Origin: Pseudoalteromonas marina
GTDB lineage: Bacteria; Pseudomonadota; Gammaproteobacteria; Enterobacterales; Alteromonadaceae
DNA length: 64,000 bases
Reading direction: 5' to 3'
NCBI RefSeq assembly: GCF_000238335.3
Contig: NZ_AHCB03000006.1
Coordinates: 248,001 to 312,000, forward strand
In this document: positions 46,608 to 55,647 of the stretch, one piece after another
How positions within the stretch are numbered: position 1 is the first letter of the stretch
Layout of the letters: each line of letters starts with the position of its first letter
Translations under genes and position numbers: made by a program
The notes under the pieces: generated by a model
Told to the model about the DNA's origin: nothing
Database searches by the model: none
Seen by the model: the letters and a program-made list of their open reading frames with translations, nothing else

Positions 46608-47462
46608 CTATATGCTTTCTCGCACTCTTAAAAAGCTAGCAAAGCGAGGAAGGCCATTTTTAGTCACCCCATGAAAACGATAGGTAACGGTGCTACCAAT
46701 GGCCGGTGGATTTTGACGTTGTGCATCGCTAAATCCTGTACCAATTGAAAATAGCTGCCCAGAGGCTGACTTAACGCGGAGCGCACCCAGCATCCCCGTG
46801 TATTTCCCTTTACCCGGCAAATGAGCAATGACAACCGCCTCAGCATCAAGGTAAGGCTTTAACTTTAACAAAGCACCACTGCGTCCACTTTTGTGTTTTG
46901 CATCAGCTAAGTGCAACATAACGCCTTCTGCACCCTGCGCAGTTATGTTATTAAAATAGTCAGAAAGCTGTTTGTTATTTTTAAATCGACGCTGATTAAC
47001 AGCTTGGATATGGGGCTGATTAATATGTGTAACAAGTTGGGAATAATTTTTATAACGCTCGCTAAAAGCTAAGGTTTTATCTGGCATATCAAATATCTTG
47101 TAAGTGACGGCTTGCCAGTCTTTGTTATTTGGGATTCTAGTTCTTACTATACCGCTTAATGCAGCAAAGTGTTCTCGTTTGCTCCAAAGCTCGCCATCTA
47201 ACCACGTATTGGGCAGGGATGCAGTAAACCAATGTGGTGCATTAATTATATTCCCTTTGCGAGTAACAAACTGTGTGCCCGTCCATATGGCTCTTACACC
47301 GTCAAATTTTTCGCTGACTAAATAGGCACTAATATCATTGTGCTTTTCTTCATCATACACTTTGGCTAATAATACAGAAGGCTGAGAAGTATAAGCCGAG
47401 CAGCTAAACAAAATAACCGTAATAAATAACATCCATTTTATAGCAATCATTAGCGCATCCAA
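46608..47462 (-). CDS. Periplasmic ATP-dependent DNA ligase (Lig E type)
   Basis: Minimal ATP-dependent DNA ligase of 284 residues with an N-terminal signal peptide (hydrophobic about 8-22), which places it in the periplasm. Ligase motifs: I KFDGVRA with the AMP-accepting Lys at 52, III WLDGELW, IV AEGVMLH and V LLKLKPY, then an OB domain. Lig E enzymes are common in competent proteobacteria and may mend extracellular or incoming DNA; that role is not proven. It is a minus-strand neighbour of yegD. Confidence 0.92.
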   Translation of the reverse strand: MDALMIAIKWMLFITVILFSCSAYTSQPSVLLAKVYDEEKHNDISAYLVSEKFDGVRAIWTGTQFVTRKGNIINAPHWFTASLPNTWLDGELWSKREHFAALSGIVRTRIPNNKDWQAVTYKIFDMPDKTLAFSERYKNYSQLVTHINQPHIQAVNQRRFKNNKQLSDYFNNITAQGAEGVMLHLADAKHKSGRSGALLKLKPYLDAEAVVIAHLPGKGKYTGMLGALRVKSASGQLFSIGTGFSDAQRQNPPAIGSTVTYRFHGVTKNGLPRFASFLRVRESI

Positions 47463-47483
47463 GCTAGGTAATAGTGACTTACA

Positions 47484-48140
47484 CTATAGTTGAGATTGCA
47501 CCCATTGCCAAAACTCATCAAGGTCACCCATGCAATAGGTCGCTTTGCTAAAGTCATGATCTTTGGTGTGGCTATTAGCAATAGCAACCACCCTTAAACT
47601 TGCATTATTTGCGGCGCTTACGCCTGTAAATGTATCTTCTACGGCTATCGCATTTTCTGACTTTACGTTTATTTGCTTTAAAGCGAGTAGATACGGGTCG
47701 CCTGCAGGCTTAGGGTTAATTACATCGTCTTTAGTAACAAGAGTATCAAACAGCTCATAAAACCCTAATCCTTTTAGAATTGGCATAGCTTCGCTTGTTG
47801 CACTTCCGGTGACAAGCGCCATTTTTAAGCCACTATTTTTAACCGCTTTTAGCGTTTGTTCTACATATGGCATAAGCGGTGGTAAGTTCGTTTTGACGTA
47901 TTCACCAAATAATCGATATTTTTCAGCAGCTAAAAACTCAGCACTGACTGATAAATTATTCTCACTTTTAATTTCAATTGCCGCTTCTAGTGTAGGACGC
48001 CCTGAAAACCGCTGACAAAATTCATCTTCTAAATAACTTACCTCAAATGGCGCTAACAATGTGCTCCAACATACAAAATGCATCGCTTCTGAATCGACTA
48101 GCGTGCCATCCATATCAAATAAAACGGCCTGTAAGCTCAT
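47484..48140 (-). CDS. HAD-family sugar phosphatase / phosphoglucomutase-like
   Basis: Cytosolic HAD hydrolase of 218 residues with motif I FDMDGTLVDSE, motif II ALVTGSA, motif III Lys in NPKPAGDPYLLALKQ, and motif IV AVEDTFTGVSAANNA; cap type as in beta-phosphoglucomutase or 2-deoxyglucose-6-phosphatase. Likely dephosphorylates small phospho-sugars; the substrate is unknown. It starts 24 bases before the terminator of the 99-residue gene. Confidence 0.9.
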   Translation of the reverse strand: MSLQAVLFDMDGTLVDSEAMHFVCWSTLLAPFEVSYLEDEFCQRFSGRPTLEAAIEIKSENNLSVSAEFLAAEKYRLFGEYVKTNLPPLMPYVEQTLKAVKNSGLKMALVTGSATSEAMPILKGLGFYELFDTLVTKDDVINPKPAGDPYLLALKQINVKSENAIAVEDTFTGVSAANNASLRVVAIANSHTKDHDFSKATYCMGDLDEFWQWVQSQL

Positions 48141-48164
48141 GATCTCTCCTTAAATTAAAGTGCT

Positions 48165-48192
48165 AAAAAAAGGTGCTAGAGCACCTTTTTTT
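48165..48192 (-). terminator. Terminator after 99-residue gene
   Basis: Perfect 12-bp stem AAAAAAAGGTGC / GCACCTTTTTTT with loop TAGA; on the minus strand it follows the gene ending at 48198. Confidence 0.9.
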
Positions 48193-48197
48193 CATTA

Positions 48198-48497
48198 TTA
48201 CTGGGTTAAACCCGCCGGCGGCTCACCAAAAGCTTCTTCACCGGTTTCAATATCAACTAACTCATAGCCACGGGCTTTACGAACCACCTTAAGTACAGGT
48301 TTTTCAAAAGCAGTTTTTAAGCGCTCCGAGTCATCTTTTAACTCATCAAGGGTTGTACCAAACGGTGCTGCGCCTGTTTCTGACCAGTTAGTTACTTTAC
48401 CATTTAGGTTATATTCTACTTCGTGTATTTGATATTGCGCCGCTTCATCTTTTGTTGCTTCACAAAAAATCACACGGTAATTCCAAAATCCAGCCAT
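48198..48497 (-). CDS. Conserved hypothetical 99-residue protein
   Basis: No function recognised. Acidic soluble protein without signal or membrane helix: FWNYRVIFCEATKDE, QIHEVEYNLNGKVTNWSETGAAPFGTTLDELKDDSERLKTAFEKPVLKV. I recall similar small proteins with an NWSE...P.G.TLEEL...KPVL pattern in other proteobacteria, all unnamed. It is monocistronic with its own terminator, about 115 bases from the TonB receptor end. Confidence 0.75.
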   Translation of the reverse strand: MAGFWNYRVIFCEATKDEAAQYQIHEVEYNLNGKVTNWSETGAAPFGTTLDELKDDSERLKTAFEKPVLKVVRKARGYELVDIETGEEAFGEPPAGLTQ

Positions 48498-48561
48498 TAT
48501 ATTTCTCTATCAATAAACCAATTATGCGCTACTTTAACAGCTCTAAAAGGGATCACAAAAT

Positions 48562-48588
48562 AAAAAGCCTGCACAAGGCAGGCTTTTA
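48562..48588 (-). terminator. Terminator after TonB-dependent receptor
   Basis: Stem AAAAGCCTGC / GCAGGCTTTT, loop ACAAG, between the receptor stop (48612) and the 99-residue gene start. Confidence 0.88.
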
Positions 48589-48611
48589 AATGTAAATTTC
48601 TAATCAATTAA

Positions 48612-50894
48612 TTAGAAAAATTTAACTTTAAATTCAGCACCAACATAACGCTCTTCATTAACAATACCCGTGTTATTGTTAAAGTCGATAGCGCCTATTG
48701 CTTGTTGCTCATCAAATAAGTTACGAACAAAACCAGCAACTTCATATTCGTAGTCACCTTCTGCCCATCTGTAACCTGCACGAAGACCAACTTCAGTTAA
48801 AGGCTTGCCTTCAAACTCTACCGATTCATATAAGAACATGTTAATTTTGCTGCGGTAAGATATATCACCGTTTGCAAAGAAATCACCATCTTCAAGCTCT
48901 TTAGTGTAACGAAGCGTAAAGTTAGAGATCCACTCTGGTGCATGCGGTAAGCTGTTACCGTCTAAAATTGCACGATCTTCAGGCCCAAAGGCACCTGCAA
49001 CTTGGAAAGTTGGATCTGTCACTGTACATTGGCCACACACAGCTACCGCTAAGTCATTATCTTTAAGCTCAGTTTTGTTATAGCTTAAGTTAAATGTTGC
49101 ATTAAGCTCGTCGCTTAATACCCACTCAGTGTCTAACTCAAAACCGTAGCCTGTCGTTTTGTCTGCATTAATTAAGCGGTTAAAGTTTGCACCACCACCT
49201 ACAGCGGTCAATTGCTGATCGCTCATTGTGTAGTAGAACACAGTTGCATTTACACGACCTTGTCCGTCTAGCACGTCTGATTTAATACCTGTTTCGAATG
49301 AAGTCACTGTTTCAGAATCAGCGGTTGTTACTTCATCACCAAACAAAATACGACCTTGCAAGCTTGGTGCACGGAATGTGTTAGCTACACGGCTGTACCA
49401 GTTTACGTCTTCGTTTACTTTGTAGTTAGCAGATAAATCCCAGCTCACGTGGCTATCGCTAACATCTTGCTCGATAAATAAAGCACCACCGCCAATAGGG
49501 CTTAGTGTACGATCTGCAGAGAAGTCTTTTTCATCATCAGAGTAACGAAGGCCCGCTGTTATTTTTAAATCATCAGATACAACATAATCAACAGAGCCAA
49601 ATACTGCCCAAGCAGTTGTATCTTGTTGCTGTTTAACATACCCATTTAAAGCGCCGGCAGGTGATGAAAACGTATCATAGCTAAAGTTTTCAATTGTTAG
49701 CTCTTCGTCAAAGTAAAAAACACCTACTTGATAGTTTAAGTCGCCATCAAAGTTACTTGATAAACGAAGCTCTTGAGTAATTTGATCTTGCTCAGGAATA
49801 CCATCGGCACTTTCTGAAGGGAAAGGAATAAAGCCAGGCCCCATGTAATCAGGAAGGAATACAGCACCGTAACCACCGTCAATATCACCACGAGAGTATA
49901 TTTCAGCGCTTTCCCATGCAGAAATAGACGTTACAGTGTGGTTTTCAAGATCCCATTCAAGTCTTAGGCTCATACCCTCAGATTCTACTTGTTGAGTAGA
50001 ACGAGCACCGGCATCTTGGTATACAACATCGTGCTCGTAGTTATCGACTAATTCGTTAGAACCAGACTCAATAACATTTGCACGAAACGCGATAGGTGAA
50101 CCATCTAAATCACGTGTGTGATAGTTTAATAAAGCAGAAAAATCATCGCCTTCGTATAAAAACTGAATACGTGCTGCTTTTTCAGTATAACCGCCCTGTT
50201 GATCTTTAGCTTCAAAACCAGGTGCTTGGTTATCAATGTAATCATCTTTATCTTGCCATAATAATGAAACGCGAGCAGATAAACGATCTGTTAACGCACC
50301 GCCTACAGCACCTTCAGTATCTACAGCGCCACGGCTACCGTATGAAACCGCACCGTAACCGTCAAACTCTTGGCTAGGTTTAACTGAGTCAAATTTAACA
50401 AGGCCTGCAGGCGTATTACGGCCAAATAAAGTACCTTGCGGACCACGTAATACTTCTACGCGTTCAACATCAAATACAGGAAAGCCTTTTAAAATCGCAT
50501 TTTCTTGAACAACTTCATCAACTACTAACGATACAGGTTGAGACGCATTTAAATCGAAATCTGTGTTACCTAAACCACGTACGTAAAAACGTGGGAAAGA
50601 ACGGCCAAATGAAGATTCGATAGACAAGCTTGGAATTTTTGCGTTCATAAAACGAATATCCATGCCTGCCGAGCTGTATGCATCAAGGTTATCACCTTGC
50701 AGTGCAGATACAGCTACAGGAACCTCTTGAGCATTTTCTACACGTTTACGCGCAGTAACTTGAATAACTTCTAATTGGTTATTTTTTTTAGCCGTTTCTT
50801 CTTCAGCAGCAAATGAAGAAACAGAAGTGCCAGCAGCAGATAATAGTGCGGCATTAATGATTGTCGCTATTGCAGATTTTTTAATTGCTTTCAT
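48612..50894 (-). CDS. TonB-dependent outer-membrane receptor
   Basis: Energy-coupled outer-membrane transporter, 760 residues from ATG 50894: signal peptide (cut near SFA-A), TonB-box-like LEVIQVTARKR, plug domain (about 50-165; VEVLRGPQGTLFGRNTPAG) and a 22-strand-type barrel ending FKVKFF. Substrate unknown; no regulator or enzyme neighbour hints at it. The frame is open for another 79 codons upstream, but the signal peptide fixes the start. Confidence 0.93.
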   Translation of the reverse strand: MKAIKKSAIATIINAALLSAAGTSVSSFAAEEETAKKNNQLEVIQVTARKRVENAQEVPVAVSALQGDNLDAYSSAGMDIRFMNAKIPSLSIESSFGRSFPRFYVRGLGNTDFDLNASQPVSLVVDEVVQENAILKGFPVFDVERVEVLRGPQGTLFGRNTPAGLVKFDSVKPSQEFDGYGAVSYGSRGAVDTEGAVGGALTDRLSARVSLLWQDKDDYIDNQAPGFEAKDQQGGYTEKAARIQFLYEGDDFSALLNYHTRDLDGSPIAFRANVIESGSNELVDNYEHDVVYQDAGARSTQQVESEGMSLRLEWDLENHTVTSISAWESAEIYSRGDIDGGYGAVFLPDYMGPGFIPFPSESADGIPEQDQITQELRLSSNFDGDLNYQVGVFYFDEELTIENFSYDTFSSPAGALNGYVKQQQDTTAWAVFGSVDYVVSDDLKITAGLRYSDDEKDFSADRTLSPIGGGALFIEQDVSDSHVSWDLSANYKVNEDVNWYSRVANTFRAPSLQGRILFGDEVTTADSETVTSFETGIKSDVLDGQGRVNATVFYYTMSDQQLTAVGGGANFNRLINADKTTGYGFELDTEWVLSDELNATFNLSYNKTELKDNDLAVAVCGQCTVTDPTFQVAGAFGPEDRAILDGNSLPHAPEWISNFTLRYTKELEDGDFFANGDISYRSKINMFLYESVEFEGKPLTEVGLRAGYRWAEGDYEYEVAGFVRNLFDEQQAIGAIDFNNNTGIVNEERYVGAEFKVKFF

Positions 50895-51057
50895 GTCGGG
50901 TTTTAACCTTTTGTATGCACTCTTGTTCAACGGTTTTTTGTGTTGCGCAATGTATTTATTGCGGGCTCGTACAATTTTTCGCGACTTGGCTATATGCGCG
51001 CGGACCTCATTATCGAGAGTACAAAAACGAAATAATAAGGCTGAACGAACGTAAGAG

Positions 51058-51066
51058 ATTATACCA
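51058..51066 (-). promoter_or_regulatory. Extended -10 promoter for TonB receptor gene
   Basis: On the minus strand TGGTATAAT: a perfect TATAAT with the TGn extension. No good -35 at 17 bases, as is common for extended -10 promoters. It gives a leader of about 157 bases. Confidence 0.45.
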
Positions 51067-51175
51067 CTGTGTAATAATTTTACTGCATAAAACTTTTCAA
51101 TTTCTGAAACTTTTTTGCAACATTTAACCACAAGATAGCGACTTTTTATTACTTTTTAGATGTAAAAACCTAATT

Positions 51176-51195
51176 ATAAGGACATATGTCCTTAT
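51176..51195. promoter_or_regulatory. Perfect 20-bp palindrome, operator-like
   Basis: ATAAGGACATATGTCCTTAT is its own reverse complement. It is about 110 bases upstream of the extended -10 of the receptor gene, a position fitting an activator site. The binding protein is unknown. Confidence 0.5.
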
Positions 51196-51273
51196 CAATA
51201 AAACTACAAATAAAGTAGCAGTTTTAACGTTTTAACTAAAAAACCTAACTTAGGAACAATTTTTGCTAAGGTG

Positions 51274-51297
51274 AAAAACCGCACTAGGCGGTTTTTT
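51274..51297 (-). terminator. Terminator after mechanosensitive channel gene
   Basis: Stem AAAAACCGC / GCGGTTTTT with loop ACTAG, 14 bases past the stop on the minus strand. Confidence 0.9.
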
Positions 51298-51310
51298 CCT
51301 CAATGCTTTA

Positions 51311-52171
51311 TCACGTTCGTTTTAAGGCTATTTCTCCATCTATATGAATGTCTCGTTGAGGGAACGCAATCACTACATTATTTTGCGCAAATACATCGTA
51401 CAGACTAAAGCGAATATCACTGCGCACGGTTCTAAGCATGGTTTCAGATTCAGCACATACCCAAAAAACAGCGTTAAAAACTAATGAGCTATCGGCAAAG
51501 TCGTCAAATAGCACTGCCGATTTTGGTGTTTTTAAAATCGCTTTATGCTCATCAAGCACCTGTTGGATGAGCTTTTTAACTAAAACTACATCCGATCCAT
51601 AAGCAACACCAACGCTTACCGACGAGCGTGCATTCCCATCAATTAACGTCCAGTTTGTTACGGTGTTTTCTAATAATTGGCTGTTGGGGATCAACATATG
51701 TACGCCATCATTTCGACGAATCCGCGTTGAACGTGTATTAATAGTTTCGACGACGCCTTTTGCACTGCCTACTTCTAAAAAGTCACCTATTCGAATAGGA
51801 CGCTCCCACATTAATATCCAACCGCTTATAAAATTATTAATTATATTTTGCGCACCAAACCCCACACCTATTGCAATAGCACCCGATACAAATGCAAAAG
51901 CCGTCAATGGAATATTTAATACTTCTAGCGAGGTAAAAACTAAAATGGCGATACTTAAAATAAAATAAATACGCGTAAATAAATGAACAGCATCTTGGCT
52001 TATTTTCTTGGCGAGTAAAGTTCTTTTTATTAACTTACCAATGTGTGTCACCACAAACCACATTGCAAATAAAATAAGTGGTACCTGAATTATTTTTGCC
52101 ACTGTGAGTTGTATATCGTTGTAACTAAATACAACAAAAGAAAGGATTTCGTTTATTTGTTCTAAATTCAT
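51311..52171 (-). CDS. MscS-family mechanosensitive channel
   Basis: Small-conductance mechanosensitive channel protein of 286 residues. Three or so N-terminal helices lead into the pore helix FAFVSGAIAIGVGFGAQNIINNFISGWILMWERPI (about 90-124), then the beta domain FLEVGSAKGVVETINTRSTRIRR with DGVHMLIPNSQLLENTVTNWT, and a C-terminal alpha/beta domain. It protects cells from hypo-osmotic shock. Size equals E. coli MscS. Confidence 0.94.
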   Translation of the reverse strand: MNLEQINEILSFVVFSYNDIQLTVAKIIQVPLILFAMWFVVTHIGKLIKRTLLAKKISQDAVHLFTRIYFILSIAILVFTSLEVLNIPLTAFAFVSGAIAIGVGFGAQNIINNFISGWILMWERPIRIGDFLEVGSAKGVVETINTRSTRIRRNDGVHMLIPNSQLLENTVTNWTLIDGNARSSVSVGVAYGSDVVLVKKLIQQVLDEHKAILKTPKSAVLFDDFADSSLVFNAVFWVCAESETMLRTVRSDIRFSLYDVFAQNNVVIAFPQRDIHIDGEIALKRT

Positions 52172-52481
52172 TTATTTTCCAATCAGGGGGTCTTTAATAT
52201 TATTATAGAGTGAATGTGTTTTAATTAACTAACATTAGCACGCCACAATGCAATTTAACTGACTTTAAAAATTGCACTTTGTTATTTTGCAGTACTTGTG
52301 CCACCAAAAAACAAACAACACAAGCTACTTTTACCTATCTAAACATCTATTTTTAGCTAATTTGCGTTTAAATCCTGCATAATCTCGATAAACTTTATTG
52401 TATATAAATCAAAATTTGGTAAGTTAAGTGGGTTTTTCGACTCGAAAAGCCTATCCCGGCTAATCTTTCTATGGAGTTATT
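52172..52481. other. Intergenic region mscS / M3 peptidase gene
   Basis: Divergent 310-base AT-rich region holding promoters for both genes; none can be fixed with confidence. A 10-bp stem GGTTTTTCGA / TCGAAAAGCC with one-base centre at 52431-52451 falls in the presumed 5' leader of the peptidase gene. Confidence 0.5.
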
Positions 52482-54623
52482 ATGCGTAAAACCCTAATCG
52501 CCACTACAATTGCTAGTGCATTATTACTATCTGCCTGTTCAGAAAATAAATCAGAAACACAAACAATGGCAAAAGAAAGCGCAGCACAAGTGCAAGACGT
52601 AAACGCAAGCAATGTGTTATTCAAACCAAGTCCTTTACAATACATGGCACCTGAGTTTGATAAATTTGGTACTAAAGATTACGAAGCTGTATTCGACGCG
52701 GGTATTGCAGAGCATACAGCTCAAATTCAAGCAATTGCTAATAACCCAGAGCCAGCAACATTTAAAAACACATTAGTTGAAATGGAACTATCTGGTGAGT
52801 TATTGAACCGTGTATCAACGGCATTTTATAACTTATCGGGCTTAATTTCAGATGACGAATACCAGCGCATTAGTAAAAAAATGGCGCCAGTATTATCGGC
52901 TCACTCTGATGACATTTATTTAAACGGTGCTTTATTTGAGCGCGTTCAAACAATCTACGATAACCAAGCAGCACTAAGCGCTGAAGATCAACGCCTTGTT
53001 GACTTTTACTACAAGCAGTTTGTAAAAGCCGGTGCTAAATTAAGTGACGAAGAAAAAGCAAAAATGCGCGAAATTAACGCACAACTTGCTAACTTATCTA
53101 CTGCGTTTTCGCAAAACGTTTTAAAATCGTTTAAAGAAGACGTGATTGTTGTTACTGACAAGTCTAAACTTGCAGGCCTTTCTGAGGGTGAAATTGCAGG
53201 CCTAGCAGCTGCAGCTAAAAAAGCAGGCAAAGAAGGTTACATGATCACGCTTGTGAACACCACGCAACAGCCTATTTTATCAAGCCTTGAAAACCGCGAG
53301 TTACGTGAGCAAATTTTTACTGCCTCAGCAAACCGTGCAGCACAAACAAATGGCCCTATCATCATTGAAGAAACAAACTTACGTGCACAAAAAGCAGAGC
53401 TTTTAGGCTACAAAGATTGGGCTTCGTATGTAATGACCTCGCGTATGGCGCAAACAACTGAAAATGTATACGGCATTTTAGATGACCTTGCCCCTAAAGC
53501 AGTTGAAAAAGCAAAAATTGAAGCAGCAGCTATCCAAAAAGTAATTAATGATTCGGGCGAAAGCTTCGAACTTAAACCTTGGGATTGGGCATTTTACGCT
53601 GAAAAAGTACGTGCTGAAAAATACGACCTAGACCCTGCGTTAGTTAAACCTTACTTTGAAATGAGCTCAGTAATTAACGATGGCTTATTCTTTGCGATGA
53701 ATAAACTATACGGTATTACGTTCAAAGAACGTCAAGACTTACCGGTTTACCACGAAGATGTAACCGTTTATGAAGTATTTAACGCTGACGGCAGTGCAAT
53801 TGGTTTATTTTACATGGACCCATACGCACGTGAAGGCAAGCGTGGCGGCGCATGGATGAGTGCATATGTAAGCCAAAGCGGCTTAAAAGGCACTAAACCT
53901 GTTATTTATAACGCGCAAAATATTCCAAAGCCTGCTGAAGGCGAGCCAACGCTTATGACCTTTGACGAAGTGTCGACTATGTTCCATGAGTTTGGTCATG
54001 CGGCTCACGGTTTATTCTCAGATGTTAAATACCCAAGCCTTGCTGGCACTGCAACAGCGCGTGACTTTGTTGAGTTTCCATCTCAAGCACATGAAGATTG
54101 GATGATTGAGCCTAGCGTACTTGCTAATTACGCTAAGCACTACAAAACAGGTGAGCCAATTCCACAAGCATTGCTTGATAAAGTATTAGCATCGCAAAAA
54201 TTCAACCAAGGTTTTGGTACGACTGAATATTTAGCGGCTGCTTTACTGGATATGGAATGGCATTCATTTGGTTCAGATAAGAAAATCAATGATGTTCAAG
54301 AGTTTGAAAACGCAGCGCTAAAAGCTCATGGTATTGATTACTACCCTGTACCACCGCGTTATAAATCAAACTACTTTAGCCATACATTTGCCGGCGGTTA
54401 CTCTGCGGGTTACTACGCATACCTTTGGACTGAAGTATTTGCAGCCGATGCATTTGCACACATGGAAAACAACGGTGGTTTAACACGTGAAAACGGCGAC
54501 AACTTCCGTAAAGAAATCCTATCAAAAGGTAATAGCCGTGACTTAATGCAAAGCTACATTGAGTTTAGAGGTCAAAAACCAACAACCGACGCACTACTTA
54601 AGCGCCGCGGTTTGGTAGAATAA
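52482..54623 (+). CDS. M3 family peptidyl-dipeptidase, lipoprotein (Dcp-like)
   Basis: Zinc metallopeptidase of 713 residues trimming dipeptides from peptide C-termini, here attached to a membrane: signal with lipobox LSAC (Cys about 19). All-helical M3 fold with the zinc motif FHEFGHAAHG at about 503, then YPSLAGTATARDFVEFPSQ and a C-terminal HTFAGGYSAGYYAYLWTEVFAADAF stretch typical of Dcp/oligopeptidase A. Periplasmic peptide breakdown is likely. RBS ATGGAG precedes the start by seven bases. Confidence 0.95.
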   Translation: MRKTLIATTIASALLLSACSENKSETQTMAKESAAQVQDVNASNVLFKPSPLQYMAPEFDKFGTKDYEAVFDAGIAEHTAQIQAIANNPEPATFKNTLVEMELSGELLNRVSTAFYNLSGLISDDEYQRISKKMAPVLSAHSDDIYLNGALFERVQTIYDNQAALSAEDQRLVDFYYKQFVKAGAKLSDEEKAKMREINAQLANLSTAFSQNVLKSFKEDVIVVTDKSKLAGLSEGEIAGLAAAAKKAGKEGYMITLVNTTQQPILSSLENRELREQIFTASANRAAQTNGPIIIEETNLRAQKAELLGYKDWASYVMTSRMAQTTENVYGILDDLAPKAVEKAKIEAAAIQKVINDSGESFELKPWDWAFYAEKVRAEKYDLDPALVKPYFEMSSVINDGLFFAMNKLYGITFKERQDLPVYHEDVTVYEVFNADGSAIGLFYMDPYAREGKRGGAWMSAYVSQSGLKGTKPVIYNAQNIPKPAEGEPTLMTFDEVSTMFHEFGHAAHGLFSDVKYPSLAGTATARDFVEFPSQAHEDWMIEPSVLANYAKHYKTGEPIPQALLDKVLASQKFNQGFGTTEYLAAALLDMEWHSFGSDKKINDVQEFENAALKAHGIDYYPVPPRYKSNYFSHTFAGGYSAGYYAYLWTEVFAADAFAHMENNGGLTRENGDNFRKEILSKGNSRDLMQSYIEFRGQKPTTDALLKRRGLVE

Positions 54624-54648
54624 TAACTTAACTTATTATTTTTAATAT

Positions 54649-54670
54649 AAAAGCCCGCTTGCGGGCTTTT
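54649..54670 (+). terminator. Terminator after M3 peptidase gene
   Basis: Stem AAAAGCCCGC / GCGGGCTTTT with a TT centre. Confidence 0.9.
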
Positions 54671-54724
54671 ATTGTTTATACCTTAATTTATAACAGATAA
54701 ACTTAGCCAATTAGTTATTACAAA

Positions 54725-55573
54725 ATGATGGTTATGGGCTATTTATTTGCAGTGACCCTACTTTGGGCATTTTCGTTTAGTTTAATTGGCGTATATTTAG
54801 CTGGGCACGTTGATGCATGGTTTAGCGTATTAATCCGTGTTGCGCTAGCTACATTGGTATTTTTACCGTTTATCAAACGCCTTCCTCCCGCCACCGCAAT
54901 CAGGCTTATGTTGATAGGCGCTGTGCAACTTGGGGTTATGTACAGTTTTTACTACCACTCATTTTTGTTTTTAAGCGTCCCTGAAGTATTGCTTTTTACG
55001 GTTATGACGCCGCTCTATATTACTTTATTAAACGATACCCTTAACAAACAGTTTAATCCGCAATTTTTTATTGTTGCCTTAATTGCCGTGCTGGGTGCAG
55101 TAGCAATTCGTTATGAAAATCTCGACAATGACTTTTGGCTAGGGCTGTTGCTTGTGCAAGGAGCCAATTTAAGTTTTGCAACTGGGCAAGTTACTTACAA
55201 ACGGTTAATGCAAGGCAAGCAGCTTGACGACAAGGCGGCATTTAGCTGGTTTTTTATTGGTGCGCTTTTTGTTGCAGGCTTATGTTACGCATTATTTGGT
55301 AACCCGAGCAAGCTGCCAAGCACAAATACACAATGGGGGATTTTAATTTATTTAGGGATAGTGGCCTCAGGCTTGGGTTATTTTTTATGGAATAAAGGCG
55401 CAACGCTTGTCAATGTTGGGGCGTTAGCGGTCATGAATAACTTACTCATCCCTGCCGGTATTATTGTTAATATTGTTATTTGGAATAGAGATGCCGATAT
55501 TTTTAGGCTAAGTATTGGTGCAGCAATAATGCTTTTAGCGTTAGTGGTTAATCGGATAATGACGAAAAAATAA
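54725..55573 (+). CDS. EamA/DMT family transporter
   Basis: Ten-helix drug/metabolite transporter of 282 residues with two EamA halves: LLWAFSFSLIGVYLAG in the first and YLGIVASGLGYFLWNKGATLVNVGALAVMNNLLIPAG in the second. Resembles the carboxylate/amino acid/amine (CarO-type) group; direction and substrate unknown. Start ATG at 54725; an internal ATG two codons later is possible. Confidence 0.88.
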   Translation: MMVMGYLFAVTLLWAFSFSLIGVYLAGHVDAWFSVLIRVALATLVFLPFIKRLPPATAIRLMLIGAVQLGVMYSFYYHSFLFLSVPEVLLFTVMTPLYITLLNDTLNKQFNPQFFIVALIAVLGAVAIRYENLDNDFWLGLLLVQGANLSFATGQVTYKRLMQGKQLDDKAAFSWFFIGALFVAGLCYALFGNPSKLPSTNTQWGILIYLGIVASGLGYFLWNKGATLVNVGALAVMNNLLIPAGIIVNIVIWNRDADIFRLSIGAAIMLLALVVNRIMTKK

Positions 55574-55647
55574 GTTCACTTTTCTGTCGCTTAATTGTCA
55601 TTAAGAGTTACTAAGGTAGTGCAACTTTTATTTTTTAAGGATAAACA

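Larger units (their letters stand above)
50895..51273. other. Region upstream of TonB receptor gene
   Basis: Gene-free stretch between the receptor start and the MscS terminator, with no convincing open frame of its own. It holds an extended -10 element facing the receptor (51058-51066) and a perfect 20-bp palindrome (51176-51195). The first ~155 bases would be a long 5' leader. Confidence 0.6.

Noticed and set aside
50895..51131. In-frame 79-codon N-terminal extension of the TonB receptor
   Set aside because: The signal peptide starts at ATG 50894 and a likely promoter (51058-51066) lies inside the extension.
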